From contig NC_088303.1 of NCBI RefSeq assembly GCF_032854445.1, forward strand, positions 24,345,265 to 24,409,264: a stretch of 64,000 nucleotides of DNA, written 5' to 3'. This DNA comes from Liolophura sinensis. Lineage: Eukaryota > Mollusca > Polyplacophora > Chitonida > Chitonidae. Position numbers and translations under genes: made by a program. Of this stretch, positions 36,596 to 49,300 are shown one piece after another. The notes under the pieces are model-generated. The model was not told where the DNA came from, made no database searches, and was given only the letters and a program-made list of their open reading frames with translations. How positions within the stretch are numbered: the first letter of the stretch is position 1; every line of letters begins with the position of its first letter.

Positions 36596-36837
36596 TTGAC
36601 ACTTAAGGTCTACGAGACAGACTCTCTGACTTGTGAAGCAGACACTCTGGCTTATACGCATGGACACTGGTCTGTGAGTCAGACACTCTTGTTTACTACT
36701 TAGACACTCTGACCCACTAGGCAGACACTCAATCTATGTGGCTTATAAGAACGAAACATTGGCCTACAAATCACACACTTCGGTTAACAAACACAGACAC
36801 TCTGATTTACAACAGACAGGGGGACTGTGTGGTTAGC

Positions 36838-37072
36838 TTGGCAGCATGGCGCAATGACCCAGGGGCCTCTCACCAATGCAGTAGCCATGAGTTCAAGTCC
36901 AGCTCATGATTGCTTCCTTTCCGGCCATACATGGGAAGGTCTGCAAGCAAACTGTTAATGGTTTTGTTTTCCCCCAGGATTGGCTTGATTTCCTCCTCCC
37001 ATAATGCTGGCTGCTGCCATATAAGTGAAATATTCTTGTGTACACTGTAAAACACCAATCAAATAAATAAAT
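36838..37072 (+). mobile_element. Nin-DC-like SINE, plus orientation, near full length
   Basis: Head segment (gcgcaatgacccaggggcct, ctcaccaatgcagtagcc, then the B-box-like gagttcaagtcc) is followed by the body and a tail of caatcaaataaataaattt. The tRNA A-box part is diverged. It lies head-to-head or tail-to-tail with the copies at 36488 and 37397. Confidence 0.9.
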
Positions 37073-37396
37073 TTAACCTATGCGTCGAAACAGACATTTG
37101 TATGCCAACTGTCAACCAGTAAGGATGTCCCAGGTCAATAATTGAAAGACCAATTCCCAGAAATTGCAAGGCTAATTCCCAAGACAACACACTAGCACCT
37201 TGGCCATTAAGATGCAGTTCATTTCTGTTACAATTTTTAAAAAAGCATATGGAGGAATAGGGTTAAACATAGATATATACGTACAGCACATTTATCTTTG
37301 TGCAAATTGATTTTAAAACCAGCCACAAAGAGCCAAATTTACAGGAGACAACAATCATATGAATGCCATTACTGTTATAATATCTTGTGCAACAAT

Positions 37397-37632
37397 TTAT
37401 TTATTTATTTGATTGGTGTTTTACGCTGTGCTCAAGAATATTTCACTTATAGGACGATGGCCGGCAGAGCCAGGAGGAAACCCACGACCATCCGCAGGTT
37501 GCTGTCAGACCTTCGCACGTACAGCCGGAGAGGAAGCCAGCATGAGCTGAACTCACAGCGACCGCATTGGTGAGAGACTCCTGGGTGATTGCCCTGCGCT
37601 AGCGTGCTAACCAACTGAGCCACGGAGGCACC
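37397..37632 (-). mobile_element. Nin-DC-like SINE, near full length
   Basis: Tail atttatttatttgattggtg, body with the cattatggtgggaggaaa block deleted, and a complete head (gctagcgtgctaaccaactg, agccacggaggcac). Confidence 0.9.
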
Positions 37633-38014
37633 TCTTGTGGAATAAAGTATTTCCATTAAATGTACATGTATCTACATTTCACCCAAGTTTTTTGGGTGCA
37701 ATGGCTAATATGTGCGCCTTAAAATTCCTGAATACTCATTGATAATGTACTGTGGTAAAAAATTATTTTCCCAGTGCAACTTGATTTGATTAGTGGTTGA
37801 CAAAGTTCTCAAGAATATTTCACATATACAACAGTGTTCAATGCCACTTGAAGGAGAGTGTATAAAGGTGCTGCTTATAAAATAGATTTTATGATTAGCT
37901 TACTTGTGGACTATTTACTGGATGATCTTTTCATTAAGTTAAGAACCTGGTTGTGACAAATATCATCTAGAAATTGGTGATCACTGGAATTAATACCAGG
38001 CACTTTATATACTC

Positions 38015-38160
38015 ATCTGGTTGTTGCTTAACATCATGTTCAAGAATTTTCTGCTTAAACAATGGCTTTCAGTTTTATAGGTGGAGGAAACTAGAGTGAA
38101 CAAGATAAACCACAAACCTTTGGTAGTTTACTGATAAGCTGTCCCATGTGTGACTTACAT
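38015..38160 (-). mobile_element. Diverged SINE-like fragment
   Basis: ctggttgttgcttaacatca, tgttcaagaattttctgctt, ggtggaggaaactagagtg, then cctttggtagtttactgat. Similar in order to the fragments at 18980 and 34732. A smaller piece (ctcaagaatatttcacatat) lies at 37800. Confidence 0.5.
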
Positions 38161-38485
38161 ATACATGTGTGTGCACTATCTTGGATGACAAGAGCTCTGC
38201 ACTGAATGTTAGACTCAGAAAAATAGTCACAAAAGAAATCCACAAATTACTCATCCAAGACCAGGATGGAATCTGCACCAGTAAGGCCTTGTCAGGACAA
38301 CTGCAAAGCAATTTGTTGCAGAACATAAATTATTTGATCACTGTGTGCACTTTATAGTCTTGCATTTCAGCATAATTCACTTTAAGTAACAACAGCATTA
38401 AATATCTTAATCAAATCGAAAACACCTTTAAATATGTGTTCTAAACATAATGTTACATATTTGTGTATGTTTAACATTTTAACTT

Positions 38486-38535
38486 CCCCCCCCCCCCCCC
38501 CACCCTCCACACACACACACACACACACACACACA
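38486..38535. repeat. Poly(C) tract followed by (CA)n
   Basis: About 16 C residues at 38486-38501, then caccctc and a (CA)n run to about 38535, in the 3' flank of the zinc-finger gene. Confidence 0.95.
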
Positions 38536-38779
38536 TTCGCAAACACATATTTGGAGAATTGCGCACCCACAACTAAAGCACTGGTTAACTAACCTCCATA
38601 TTTAGCTTTGTTTTATCTGACATGTTTCTGAAGAAACAAAAATCTGATAGAAAAGGTTCCCATATTTTCACATTCCATGTACATTTATTAAAGAAAAATA
38701 TCAAAGGAATAAAGTTAACATGCCAGCAAACATACATGTATCTTGTTGTAGGATATTTGGACAAGTACAGAATAATACA

Positions 38780-41329
38780 CTATGATTCTGATTCTACAAC
38801 AACAACACTGAGAGGAACATCATGATTGATGTTGCCATCGAACTGTAAATTATGATCAGTGAGAATAACTGTGTCCTCCACAGGCTCTGACAGGACTGTT
38901 ACATTTTCACCATCATGAAGGATAGCTTCTTCAGCAAATCCTTCCACCAGTTCATAGTTTTCACCATTCATGCCACTGGGCAAGACCACTTGAGTGGAGC
39001 CATTGTCTGATGTGATGATCTGGACAATGTTACTCTGGTCAGCTGACAGTTCTCCCATTATCTCAGGCTGTGCCATGGAATCAGTGGATTGGTCAGTGTT
39101 TTGTATGACATAGTGAGTCAGGCTTCCAGATGCTACTTCGACCAGCACAGAGGCTGCAGCAGCTGCATCACTCAGTTCAAGATCATCCATGTCAATATTA
39201 CCCGTCATGCCTAACGATGCTGGAGCCATCTCCTTCTGGCTGTTGGTGTCTTCAAGAACAGTTATATGTGCGCTGGATTTATTTTGTTCCTTATCTTCTG
39301 TAAATGAAAACTTATTCACTTCATCATCGTCATCATCAGAGTTTTCCCCTGCCTGATCATCTACCAGGTCATGTGCTGCCTTTTTGTGTTTCCTTAGATA
39401 CGACCTCATCAGAAAGCCTTGGCTACAAATTGTGCATACAAAAGGAAATTCATTTGCATGAGCCTTGTGGATGTGTTCCACCATTTTTGCTTTGTAAAAG
39501 AAACTGCTGCTGCAATAGGTGCAATAAAATAAATCATCAGGTGTGCGGTTATATTTGAATCTCTGTCGTCCCAAGTTAGAAGCTTTGTAGGCTTCGTCTC
39601 CATGGGCTACCTTCATATGGTCCTCGAGTATCTTAGACCTGGGGAATGATGCATTACAGAGCTTACAGACATAAGCATGAAGTTTGAAGTGGAGGAGGCG
39701 AACATGAGACACCATGCTATTCTTCTGAGTAAAGCCTTTCCCACAGTATGAACAGTGATACTTCTCTTTATGTTTTTGATGAACGGTGGACAAGTGCCGC
39801 TGGAGATTTGTATCATACCAGAATCCTTTGCCACATAGATTACATAGCACTCGCTTGGAACTGTCCATGCCATGTATTCTAATGTGCCGGTTTAGCTGAC
39901 CTTTTCTGGAAAACCTTTTCTCACAAAAGCTACAATGAAAGTTTTCAAGACAATCATGTATTTCTTGTATGTGCTGTTTTAGAGTGTTTGCCCATTTAAA
40001 TTTGGCTGGACACAAGTGACAAAGATGCTCTTTGTTTTTACTGCCGTGAACCATCCTTTCATGCAATCGAAGACTTCGCAAGCTTTTGTACTGTTTCTTG
40101 CAAACACTGCATGAAGAACCAGCATATTTACAGTGTGCCATATCTTCATGTATTTGTAATGAGTATCTGTTTTTAAATGTCAAGTCACAACGTGAACACT
40201 TCACAATTTTAAGTGCCTGTAACTCTTCTATATAAGCTTGGAAACGGTTGTGAGAACTGTGAGACTTACGCACATGTTCTTCTACTCCTGTGAAATCACA
40301 GAACATTTTGTTGCAAATTTCACATGGTGCTACTCTAACATTATTCCTTTTTCGCCGATGACTTCCTCTTTGTGGAAGATTACTGCTTCTGCTATTCCTC
40401 TCCTTTAAAGTCTGTGTACCTTTACTATTTTCCATTTCTTGAAATTGACTTGTTGTGGATTCTGTCTTAACAATGTCCATGCTGACACTGCTTTGCGTTC
40501 CTTCCCCAGCTTCAACCTCCTCATGCAAACTTTCTTTGACATCACTCAAGTCTGTTTCTTCATCGCTACCATTTCTCTCTGCATCTAGTAGCTCCTTGCG
40601 TAGCTTCACACCTCTTAAACTGTACCGTCTACCAGGTGTATCTGGCTGAATTTCAACTGACGTACTTACAACTTTTGTTGGAACAGGATCACACTCTGGT
40701 GGTTTGACTTTTCTTGGTCGTCCTCGTTTGCGCTTCACAATAACAGGCCCTTCACCATCAGGTCCAGGCTGATGCAGACTTTTACCAGTTACAGGAGTGT
40801 TTTCCCCACATGCATGAGCCTGACAAGCACTGACAGACATTGAATCTTGTGTTATAACGGTTTCACTTGCCACTTCATTTCCATCAGCAATCATATAGTT
40901 TTCAATGACAGGCTGATCTCCATCCTCTGAACACGTGTTAACATGGAAACCAGAATAAGTGATATCTTCTTCCTGTTGTGAACCAGAGGAATCTTGAACT
41001 CCAGAACTGGAACGCTCTTCAACTTCAGAAATGGCACAACCTAATCTTCCAGCAATCACATTCAATGTCAGTTTGTCAAAAAGCAGATGCAATGTTCCTG
41101 AACGGAACTTAGTCGCTGATATGTTTATTTCAGTGCCGGAAGCTACATTACAGTCACTAGAACGGAAGGAGCTTTCTTTCCCTTCGCCCGCGATTTGTGA
41201 CTGGAGAAACTCTGCACTATGGGCGACAGCACTGCTCTTCCATGCAACATTTTCTCCTGTACCTAATTTGTTTATCTGGTCAAAGATATTATGCGGAAGC
41301 AAAAACTCAATTGAATTAACCTCAGTCAT
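38780..41329 (-). CDS. AT-hook and C2H2 zinc-finger protein, 849 aa, single coding exon
   Basis: Probable DNA-binding nuclear regulator. The whole coding sequence is one uninterrupted exon. An acidic, serine-rich N-terminal part is followed by an AT-hook-like KRGRPRKVK (about 201-209), then a basic stretch (SHRRKRNN). Ten C2H2 fingers follow between about 336 and 653 (first CEICNKMF, then CSRCDLTF, CSVCKKQY, CHLCPAKF, CSFCEKRF, CNLCGKGF, CSYCGKGF, CKLCNASF, CTYCSSSF, CTICSQGF), with linkers more varied than the TGEKP type. After the fingers comes a run of five Asp (about 665-669) and an acidic tail (EPVEDTVILTD) that could be an activation region. No KRAB, SCAN or ZAD is seen. An AATAAA lies 91 nt past the stop. 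Target genes cannot be inferred; I do not recognise an orthologue. Confidence 0.93.
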   Translation of the reverse strand: MTEVNSIEFLLPHNIFDQINKLGTGENVAWKSSAVAHSAEFLQSQIAGEGKESSFRSSDCNVASGTEINISATKFRSGTLHLLFDKLTLNVIAGRLGCAISEVEERSSSGVQDSSGSQQEEDITYSGFHVNTCSEDGDQPVIENYMIADGNEVASETVITQDSMSVSACQAHACGENTPVTGKSLHQPGPDGEGPVIVKRKRGRPRKVKPPECDPVPTKVVSTSVEIQPDTPGRRYSLRGVKLRKELLDAERNGSDEETDLSDVKESLHEEVEAGEGTQSSVSMDIVKTESTTSQFQEMENSKGTQTLKERNSRSSNLPQRGSHRRKRNNVRVAPCEICNKMFCDFTGVEEHVRKSHSSHNRFQAYIEELQALKIVKCSRCDLTFKNRYSLQIHEDMAHCKYAGSSCSVCKKQYKSLRSLRLHERMVHGSKNKEHLCHLCPAKFKWANTLKQHIQEIHDCLENFHCSFCEKRFSRKGQLNRHIRIHGMDSSKRVLCNLCGKGFWYDTNLQRHLSTVHQKHKEKYHCSYCGKGFTQKNSMVSHVRLLHFKLHAYVCKLCNASFPRSKILEDHMKVAHGDEAYKASNLGRQRFKYNRTPDDLFYCTYCSSSFFYKAKMVEHIHKAHANEFPFVCTICSQGFLMRSYLRKHKKAAHDLVDDQAGENSDDDDDEVNKFSFTEDKEQNKSSAHITVLEDTNSQKEMAPASLGMTGNIDMDDLELSDAAAAASVLVEVASGSLTHYVIQNTDQSTDSMAQPEIMGELSADQSNIVQIITSDNGSTQVVLPSGMNGENYELVEGFAEEAILHDGENVTVLSEPVEDTVILTDHNLQFDGNINHDVPLSVVVVESES

Positions 41330-43350
41330 TGTTTTTGCTAGTTGCGCGTTTCATCTGTATTATTCCTAAAGCGTCAGATACAATCATTGGGTCGTAAAGT
41401 TCCAACAAAACATTCACAGAACCAGTGTCACATAGGACCACTTCCTACCTCCAAGCAACAAGAGCGACAACAAGGGGAGGTCACTCTCAATACGGGTTAT
41501 GCAAAACTCCCTCTGATTCCTGGTGTCGAGTGTCATGCCTCTTAGAGGACATTTCATCGAAGGTAAACTTTCACACGTAATGCTGTAGTACAGGAACTGA
41601 GGCCAGGAACCCAAATCCAGTAGTCTAAGGCTCGATTTTTTTTATTGATCTTGACCCACTTTCAAGAGAATGTCTGGAGCTTAATTTAGAATCCTGTCTA
41701 AAATGACTTGTTGCTTCGTGCGAACACCACCTTAGAGTATAACTGCCAGAATCTTCAGTATGCAACTTGACCATATGAAAAACGATACTGACATTAGCCG
41801 TTCTTTGGCATTATTCCAGCACTTACGTTGTGACATTTTGTTTGTCTTGTGCTTGCTTCATTTGAAGTAACAGACATGACAGACTACACTTTGCCATGCT
41901 ATATGTTACCACCAAGCTTCTTCTAGCTTGTGATAGGAGAGTTAAATCTTTGTCATGGTGACAATTTCCATAACCTGAGATAGCCTTGCCATTATCCTGC
42001 CAGAGTGCGTAGCGATCCATGTACAGTTTAAATCACGGCCTCACAACAGATATACTGTATTCGGGCAGTGGGTGTACATAAATACATGAATGAAATCTTC
42101 ATTTATACAACTCATTTTCAATTGCATTTGAGAATTTCTTTCCTCCCTCTCACCCTCCACACTCCCCCTAGAGACCTTCTACAATCATAGTGCAAAATGA
42201 ATTAAAAGGTTATTCCAAACTGTAGATACATTTATGCTCAGCATTAACCAACATAAATACATTAGAATGTTCACTTAATTCTCACTTTTATTGCCTGCAA
42301 TCTATGTAGACATAGAGTACATGTATAGGCCTGAGACGTTAGCATATCAGCGTGTTATAAACTTGTCAACTTCACTGTCAGATGCACCTAGCCTTAGTCC
42401 TGTAGTCCCTGACAGGACATTGACACTGGTATATATATATATTTGTTAGAATGTAATTCCAGGTTTTTCTCAAGAAGAAATAAAATAAAGCAGTTTTTTT
42501 AAATTGTATAAATATACTTTATTTTTGCAGTCCACAATAACTTTGGCCCCTTTACAGAGCTGACAGAAGTCTGCATATTTCTGTATACAGCTATATACAT
42601 ATTTACAAGTATATACATGAAGACGAATGACCATGAATTGCTACCCTCCACTGTAGGCTTCAGACGGAATACCCCAGTGAGCTACCTGTACACAGCGTAA
42701 AACCCCACAAATATGTATTTGATAAATAAATAATGGGACTTGGACAACTTTGTTCTTTAATCAATGTTCCTTTCACATTAAATTATTATTAATCCACTTA
42801 TTAGTTAACCTGCATTGAAGACAAAGTCTTTGAACACTTCATTTGTAATGGCTTTTTGAGAAATTCAATTAACAGAATTAATATATTTAACATCTAAGAT
42901 GGGCTAAATGAACACCTCTTCTAGAGTATGGAATTAAGTGCTCTGGTATCACATGCAGTTTGATTCTGGTCTGAAAAGTATCTAAACTATGTATTACCTT
43001 TTGTCTCAGTATCCTTACAAGATGTAAAGAGAATGCATTTTGTCCATGGGACTGGAAGGCAAACATGGGTGACCTCGGAATAAGCTGTCAACTTAATACT
43101 TATACGTATACTTAATAACCTCATTTTAGACATTATTTCAGCTTTTTAGAAAAACATATAACCTGTTGTCTGGACAGAATAATCCTCCTAATTTGTTGTT
43201 TAATGTTCAGCATGTAACTATGCATAAAGATCGATGAGAATCAATAACTGTAATATCAGGGAAACTGCACAACCAGTCAGTAAACGGCCTCATTGTACAA
43301 CTCCATATGTATCTGTATATATAATACATCAGTATTTTTTTCTAACAGAA
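41330..43350. other. Intergenic between zinc-finger gene and COG4
   Basis: No coding sequence recognised. It should hold the zinc-finger gene promoter and 5' UTR (just above 41329) and the COG4 3' UTR (below 43351). On minus an AATAAA lies at about 42518-42523, which would give COG4 a 3' UTR of roughly 0.8 kb. A short (TA)n is at about 42430-42441. Confidence 0.5.
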
Positions 43351-46300
43351 TCACAATTTTAATCTTTTGATGTCTTCACTTCTGAAGTCTATCCTGTAAA
43401 TGAGAAATGAAAAACAGGCTTAAATATTAATGCATTCGCATGAAGAAATCCATTTTTAGCCCCATAAAATAACACTTCTGGTGCTGAAACTAAATTCTAA
43501 CTCCCAAATAAACATCTTAAAACACACTTTTCAAAATAAATACAAGTTTCTGAATAAGACAAAATGATTAACTTAGTCGAGTTCAAAATTTTAGATCAAA
43601 TACGGTACATATATAAATAAGTTGAGCTTTTATCAAAAGAAACAATATGGCTGATATGGAGGGAGGTCAGGTAAATAATTTTTCTGCACAGTTCATTAAT
43701 GATAAACTGGTTGTGTGATTCTGCTTTTGCACAAAGAGATGTCACAGTCTGATGAGTTTGGTATGAGGCTTCAGTGAGTTAACCCTAGCCACAAAAAATA
43801 CATATGCTGCAGTCACTACGAATATTAAAACACTGAATCCAATAGTGAAGGTGAAGAACTTGTGAAAGCTGCTGATATCCATACCTTAATGAGAGCACCT
43901 GTCTGACCTCTGTGGGGGTCAACCTCCAGGTGAGGGGTCCAGAGTTAGGACCCCAGTAATCCACGATCTCTGTCACCTACAACCCACAGGGTATGACTAG
44001 AGAACATGAAGTTGTGAAGGCATGTTAGAGTATGACTACAACATGATTAACTCTACCCTAGATACTGTAATTCTTCAACCTTTTTGCATGCTTGCAAGAT
44101 GATTACCCAAGCATATTCTGAAGGCATTATTCTATGTTGCCTGATGAAAATATACTTTTTGCAAAGCCCTCAAATTGGCTAATTCAACCAATGTAGTTTT
44201 GTCTGCAAAATCAAATAAAAATGTCCATAAAGTGCACTAAAATCTGATTTTTCAAATGTGAAAAGGTTGGTGAATTAGAGTACCCAGTTCTGTTTCTATT
44301 GTGATGCATAAAAAGTCAGTGTCATATAACAATGAAATACTTTTTTCACGCAATTAAGTCTGATAAGAGGTTGTCAAAAACTGCATGCTTCAGTATGTAT
44401 TTTTTCCAGTTTGAGTATTAAGCTTGATTCATGTGATCAAAGACACCCGTGATTTTATCAGTCTGGGATCCAACTTCTATGGAACTCATCACTGAGAAAA
44501 AAGCGACATATATTACACATCCATAGTCTCAAATTAACTCAGTACAATCTTTGTCCCATTTTTCACTTCTATGATGAATGCCACAAGGGCACCATCTATG
44601 GTATTTGTTCAATCTATTCAAGCGTATTTTGAGGGTATTATATATATTTTGAGTACAATGGTGATAAAATTATATTTTTATGTGAATGCCCTGAAATTGG
44701 TCACCACATGTACTTTTGTCTTTAACATCAAATTTAAAAAGATTCATCTATGCACTGAATGTTGCTCGTACATATGCAAAAAGGTTGAGGTCTACATATA
44801 AGGGCTGTGGGTAAACCCGTCATTTGAGTTATGTTAAAGCCTGATGAATGCGGTCTGAGCTTACCCTTTCCATGTTGAGTATGGTGGCCATCTGAGTGAG
44901 ACGAGCAAACTTGTCTCGTATCGTCCAGGTGGTGACGGAGGTCAGGTAAGCCACTAACGACCGCAGTTCCTTATCAAACTGAAGCCCTCCCAACTGGAAA
45001 CAAGCCAGAAAAACAAAAGCTACATCCAAGCAAAAAACAAAGAAAATTTACAAGAGATCTACAGACAGTAAGTTTTCTCTTAAAGGGATACAAAACTGAC
45101 ACTGATTGGCAGACACTAGAAATAGGGTTTCCTGGGATAAATCTTGCAGCCTTCATGTTTGAATAAATGTATCATACCTAACATTCAGCTTAAGCAAGGC
45201 ATAGCGTGATCTTGTCTATCTCTCACATTAGCCAATCACTGTCCACTCTGTACCCCTTAAATGTAAAACTCATGGCCTCCAGTTAAGTGTATACCCTAAT
45301 GTCTAAAATTATGCATGAAAATTGTCTCAATCATGTGAAAATCACCAGTACACTGAATTTTTACAATCTATTATGTGGCCATCGTTAAAATATATTCATT
45401 GAGTGTAACCAGAGAGACCCTCCAAAAGAAGGGCTACAATCCAAATTTTTATTGGGACTTTGATAGAAGTAATTTTTAATGTCTCTCCCAATGTTAATTT
45501 CCCATCCCATGATTTACAAACCTATGTCTTTTTGTCACAAAGTTCTTCACTCACCCTATTGAAGACCGACTTCATCAGCGCTTTTTCCAGTGTCGTTGTG
45601 ATTTCTGTTGTCACCAGACTGACAAAGGCATCATAGTTTGTGGGAGTAAGGGCAGCCTACAGACAAATGACAAACTTCTCCCTGTATTAGGTGTATTATC
45701 TACAAGCAAATGTAGATCTACATGATGCAGAATAATGTACATCTACATGTTGCAGAATAATGTAGATCTACATGCTGAAGAATAATGTACATCTACATGA
45801 TAATGTACATCTACATGATAATGTACATCTACATGCTGCAGAATAATGTACATCTACATGATAATGTACATCTACATGATAATGTACATCTACATGATAA
45901 TGTACATCTACATGCTGCAGAATAATGTACATCTACATGAAAATGTACATCTACATGCTGCAGAATAATGTACATCTACATGATAATGTACATCCACATG
46001 ATAATGTACATCTACATGATAATGTATATCTACATGATAATGTACATCTACATGCTGCAGAATAATGTACATCCACATGATAATGTACATCTACATGATA
46101 ATGTATATCTACATGAAAATGTACATCTACATGCTGCAGAATAATGTACATCTACATGATAATGTACATCCACATGATAATGTACATCTACATGATAATG
46201 TATATCTACATGATAATGTACATCTACATGCTGCAGAATAATGTACATCTACATGATAATGTATATCTACATGATAATGTACATCTACATGATAATGTAC

Positions 46301-49300
46301 ATCTACATGATAATGTACATCTACATGATAATGTACATCTACATGCTGCAGAATAATGTACATCTACATGATAATGTACATCTACATGATAATGTACATC
46401 TACATGCTGCAGAATAATGTACATCTACATGATAATGTACATCTACATGATAATGTACATCTACATGCTGCAGAATAATGTACATCTACATGATAATGTA
46501 CATCTACATGCTGCAGAAGAAACTGATGTAAGTGACACTATGTAAAAGGTCTTAACTGTGATCATCTGAAAATTATCGAAAAATCAATAGACATGTTGTG
46601 ATAACATTATATGATCATAAAATACTGAATGTTGAATTCTAGGGAAAATGTTTTATACATATAGATGACATAAGGCTGACATCACCACAGACCTAGCCAC
46701 TAACAGTGCTAATTATACTTAGGGGAAACATGAAAACGTACTATGAAGTGAATTCGGAAAGACCGGTAAAAAAAAAAAAAAAAAAAAATGTTCATTTCTG
46801 AGGCATTTCCTAATAACCCCTCTATGCATATTTTCCGTCAGTGGTCAGGAATATTTGGATATGACATCATTGATGGACATACTAAGAACTAAGAAAGCCG
46901 GGCCAGGATCTCCCCTGTACTTTTGACAGCCATAACTGCTTAATTTCTGTGCTGACTGCTGGGGCCTTTGGAACACTGTACTTTAAAGTCATTTTTACAA
47001 TTTTTACACCCCAAGGGGAAAGCTGAGAGGCTTTCTTCTACTATTTTAACTTGGACATGTCCTAAACTGCATATTAAAAAATAAAAACCAGGCATCTCAT
47101 GTATCGTTTAAGCACCTCAAATCATTAAACCATGATTGTCTGTGCAGTCTGGCCAAATTTTTCACCCACCAAAGACCGCTTTGACCACCACTATGGTTAA
47201 GTGATCTGGATTGTTCCATTGACTGATTTAGTGATTGACTGGTACTGACTGTTGATATTCAATCAGACATTACGATCAATATGCTTCACGTCGATATATG
47301 TCAAGGGCAGCTGTAAATAAAGAAGTGCAATCTGATACAGCCAATGAGGCACTCGCTGGATACATTTATCTTTAATTACAACTGTTGATTTATTTCTTTA
47401 TTTATTTATTTGATTGGTGTTTATGCCATACTCAAGAATATTTGACTTATACAAGAGTGGCCAACATTATGGTTGGAGGACACACTGTAGAATGAAGGCA
47501 TCATTCTTTATCAGTGTAAGGTAGAGACCTATTGTCAACAGATTACCAGGAAGTGTGAGAACATAACTGATGACCTTACCTTAAATGTGGCCAGCAACGT
47601 GTCCAAACTGACAATGAAGTTCTGAATCCATGGGTCATTAGCTTCATAATTTGTGAACTCATCCTGCAAGCAGCAAAGTCCACAAAAAATTTAAAATGAT
47701 GCATTCATGGCTTTTGTGATATATGCAAAGCAAAACGAAACTTGAGTGAAACATACACTGAGGTGTGGAGGATCCTGCACAGACAGAGTCTGGAGAAAAA
47801 TACCACCATTTACTAAGCACCTGACAACCTCCTGACATAGGGAAGCTGAATTTGAGCCTATATCCTCAATGGTCAAAGGGATGAATGCATAAATGATTAT
47901 GGCGTATACAAACATATCATGATTACAAACCATAGATTTCATGAATGTTTAACTCAGCAATGTTAATAACTTGTGCTCTGTCAGCAACCTTTAGTTAAGT
48001 TTAAAATCTTCTATTTTATTTACAAAGTTCAGTTAATTTTACAAAGCTCAGTTATATTTACAAAGCTCAGTAACATTTACAAACCCCAAGTTGTGACGTG
48101 TTTTCATCTGACGACGGCAGCAGTTGCCACCAAAAGCTCATAATATACCACCTTGGACAAAGTTGTCAAAATAGTCCTATATCTTTTGGTTTTTAGTTAA
48201 ACCTCTCCATAGTAGAATATATTCAAAACCTCAGTTATGTTTACAACCCCAGTAACATTGGCAAACCCCAATCATGTTAATAAACCTCAGTTATGTTTAC
48301 AATCCCAGTAACATTGGCAAACCCCAATTATGTTTACAAACCTCAGTTATGTTTACAAACCTCGGTTACATTTCCAAAACCAGTTATGTTTGTAAAACCA
48401 AGTTATTTTTACAAACCTCAGTTATGTTGTGGTTGGTGGAAAGGAATGTATCTACAATAGGTTTGATTCTTGGCTTGACAGCACTGCTGTGCAGTTGGGA
48501 AAAACCAAACTCCACAGCCTCCTTAAAACGATTGGAAACACCTAACAAATCTGACAAGCAACTCTGCAAGAAAAAAAGGTCCATTAATGACTTATTATGG
48601 AAGTAAAAGCCTGCAAAATTAGGTGCCATAGTCATGCTAGAAATTCATTCATTAAAGCGGGAAAACAGTAAACTTTGTTGGTATTCTAAAATAGGAGCTC
48701 TTGTTCTGTGCTATGCGGTTTAATAGACAGCTCTGACAGCTTAGACAAGCTAGAAATGTCATTTTAGAAGGCTATGGAGGTAGACAGAGTCTGTTTTGTC
48801 TTACTCACAAGGTAAATGCTTGCACTAAATTGCTGTTGTTAAGTTCAACAATATCATGGACGAATAGTAAATTTAAGTTGTACATGAGTGCATGAAGATA
48901 ATATTACCAATAATTTGTATTCGAAAGAAAGCAATTTCATAGAGCAAAATAATAAAAGGTTAATGGAATTCTCACCTCTAGTTTAGCTTTATTTTGTTCC
49001 ACTGTTTGACCGTAAAGTTTAGAAACTTCTTCCTAAAAAAAAAGATGACTGATGACGTTATCAGACACATAAGAACATAAGAACTTAAACATCATGATCA
49101 TGAAAAATGGTGAAAATAAACAGAAAGAATATCCTATATAATACTACTATACACCATTATGTTAGTGAGTCACAACCCCATGTGACAACAGAAGGGTATA
49201 CCCTGTATATGAAGTTCAATGCATTCTGAAGAAATGCTATGTACAGGTAAAGGGTATGCAGTTGTAATAATGTATTAGTCTGTGAGTTTGTCACAAGGAT

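Larger units (their letters stand above)
34602..38779. other. Intergenic between SACM1L 5' end and zinc-finger gene 3' end
   Basis: SINE-rich. Holds a possible small minus-strand frame (35436-35690), degenerate repeats of gacactctggctta near 36640-36800, a poly(C) tract followed by (CA)n at 38486-38535, and on minus an AATAAA at 38684-38689, about 91 nt beyond the zinc-finger gene stop. I see no TATA box or other core promoter that I would defend for SACM1L near 34602-34700. Confidence 0.6.

Noticed and set aside
45908-46424. Several 60-78-codon frames on both strands with DVHYHV or IYMIMYI repeats
   Set aside because: Produced by the 18-bp satellite, whose period is six codons.
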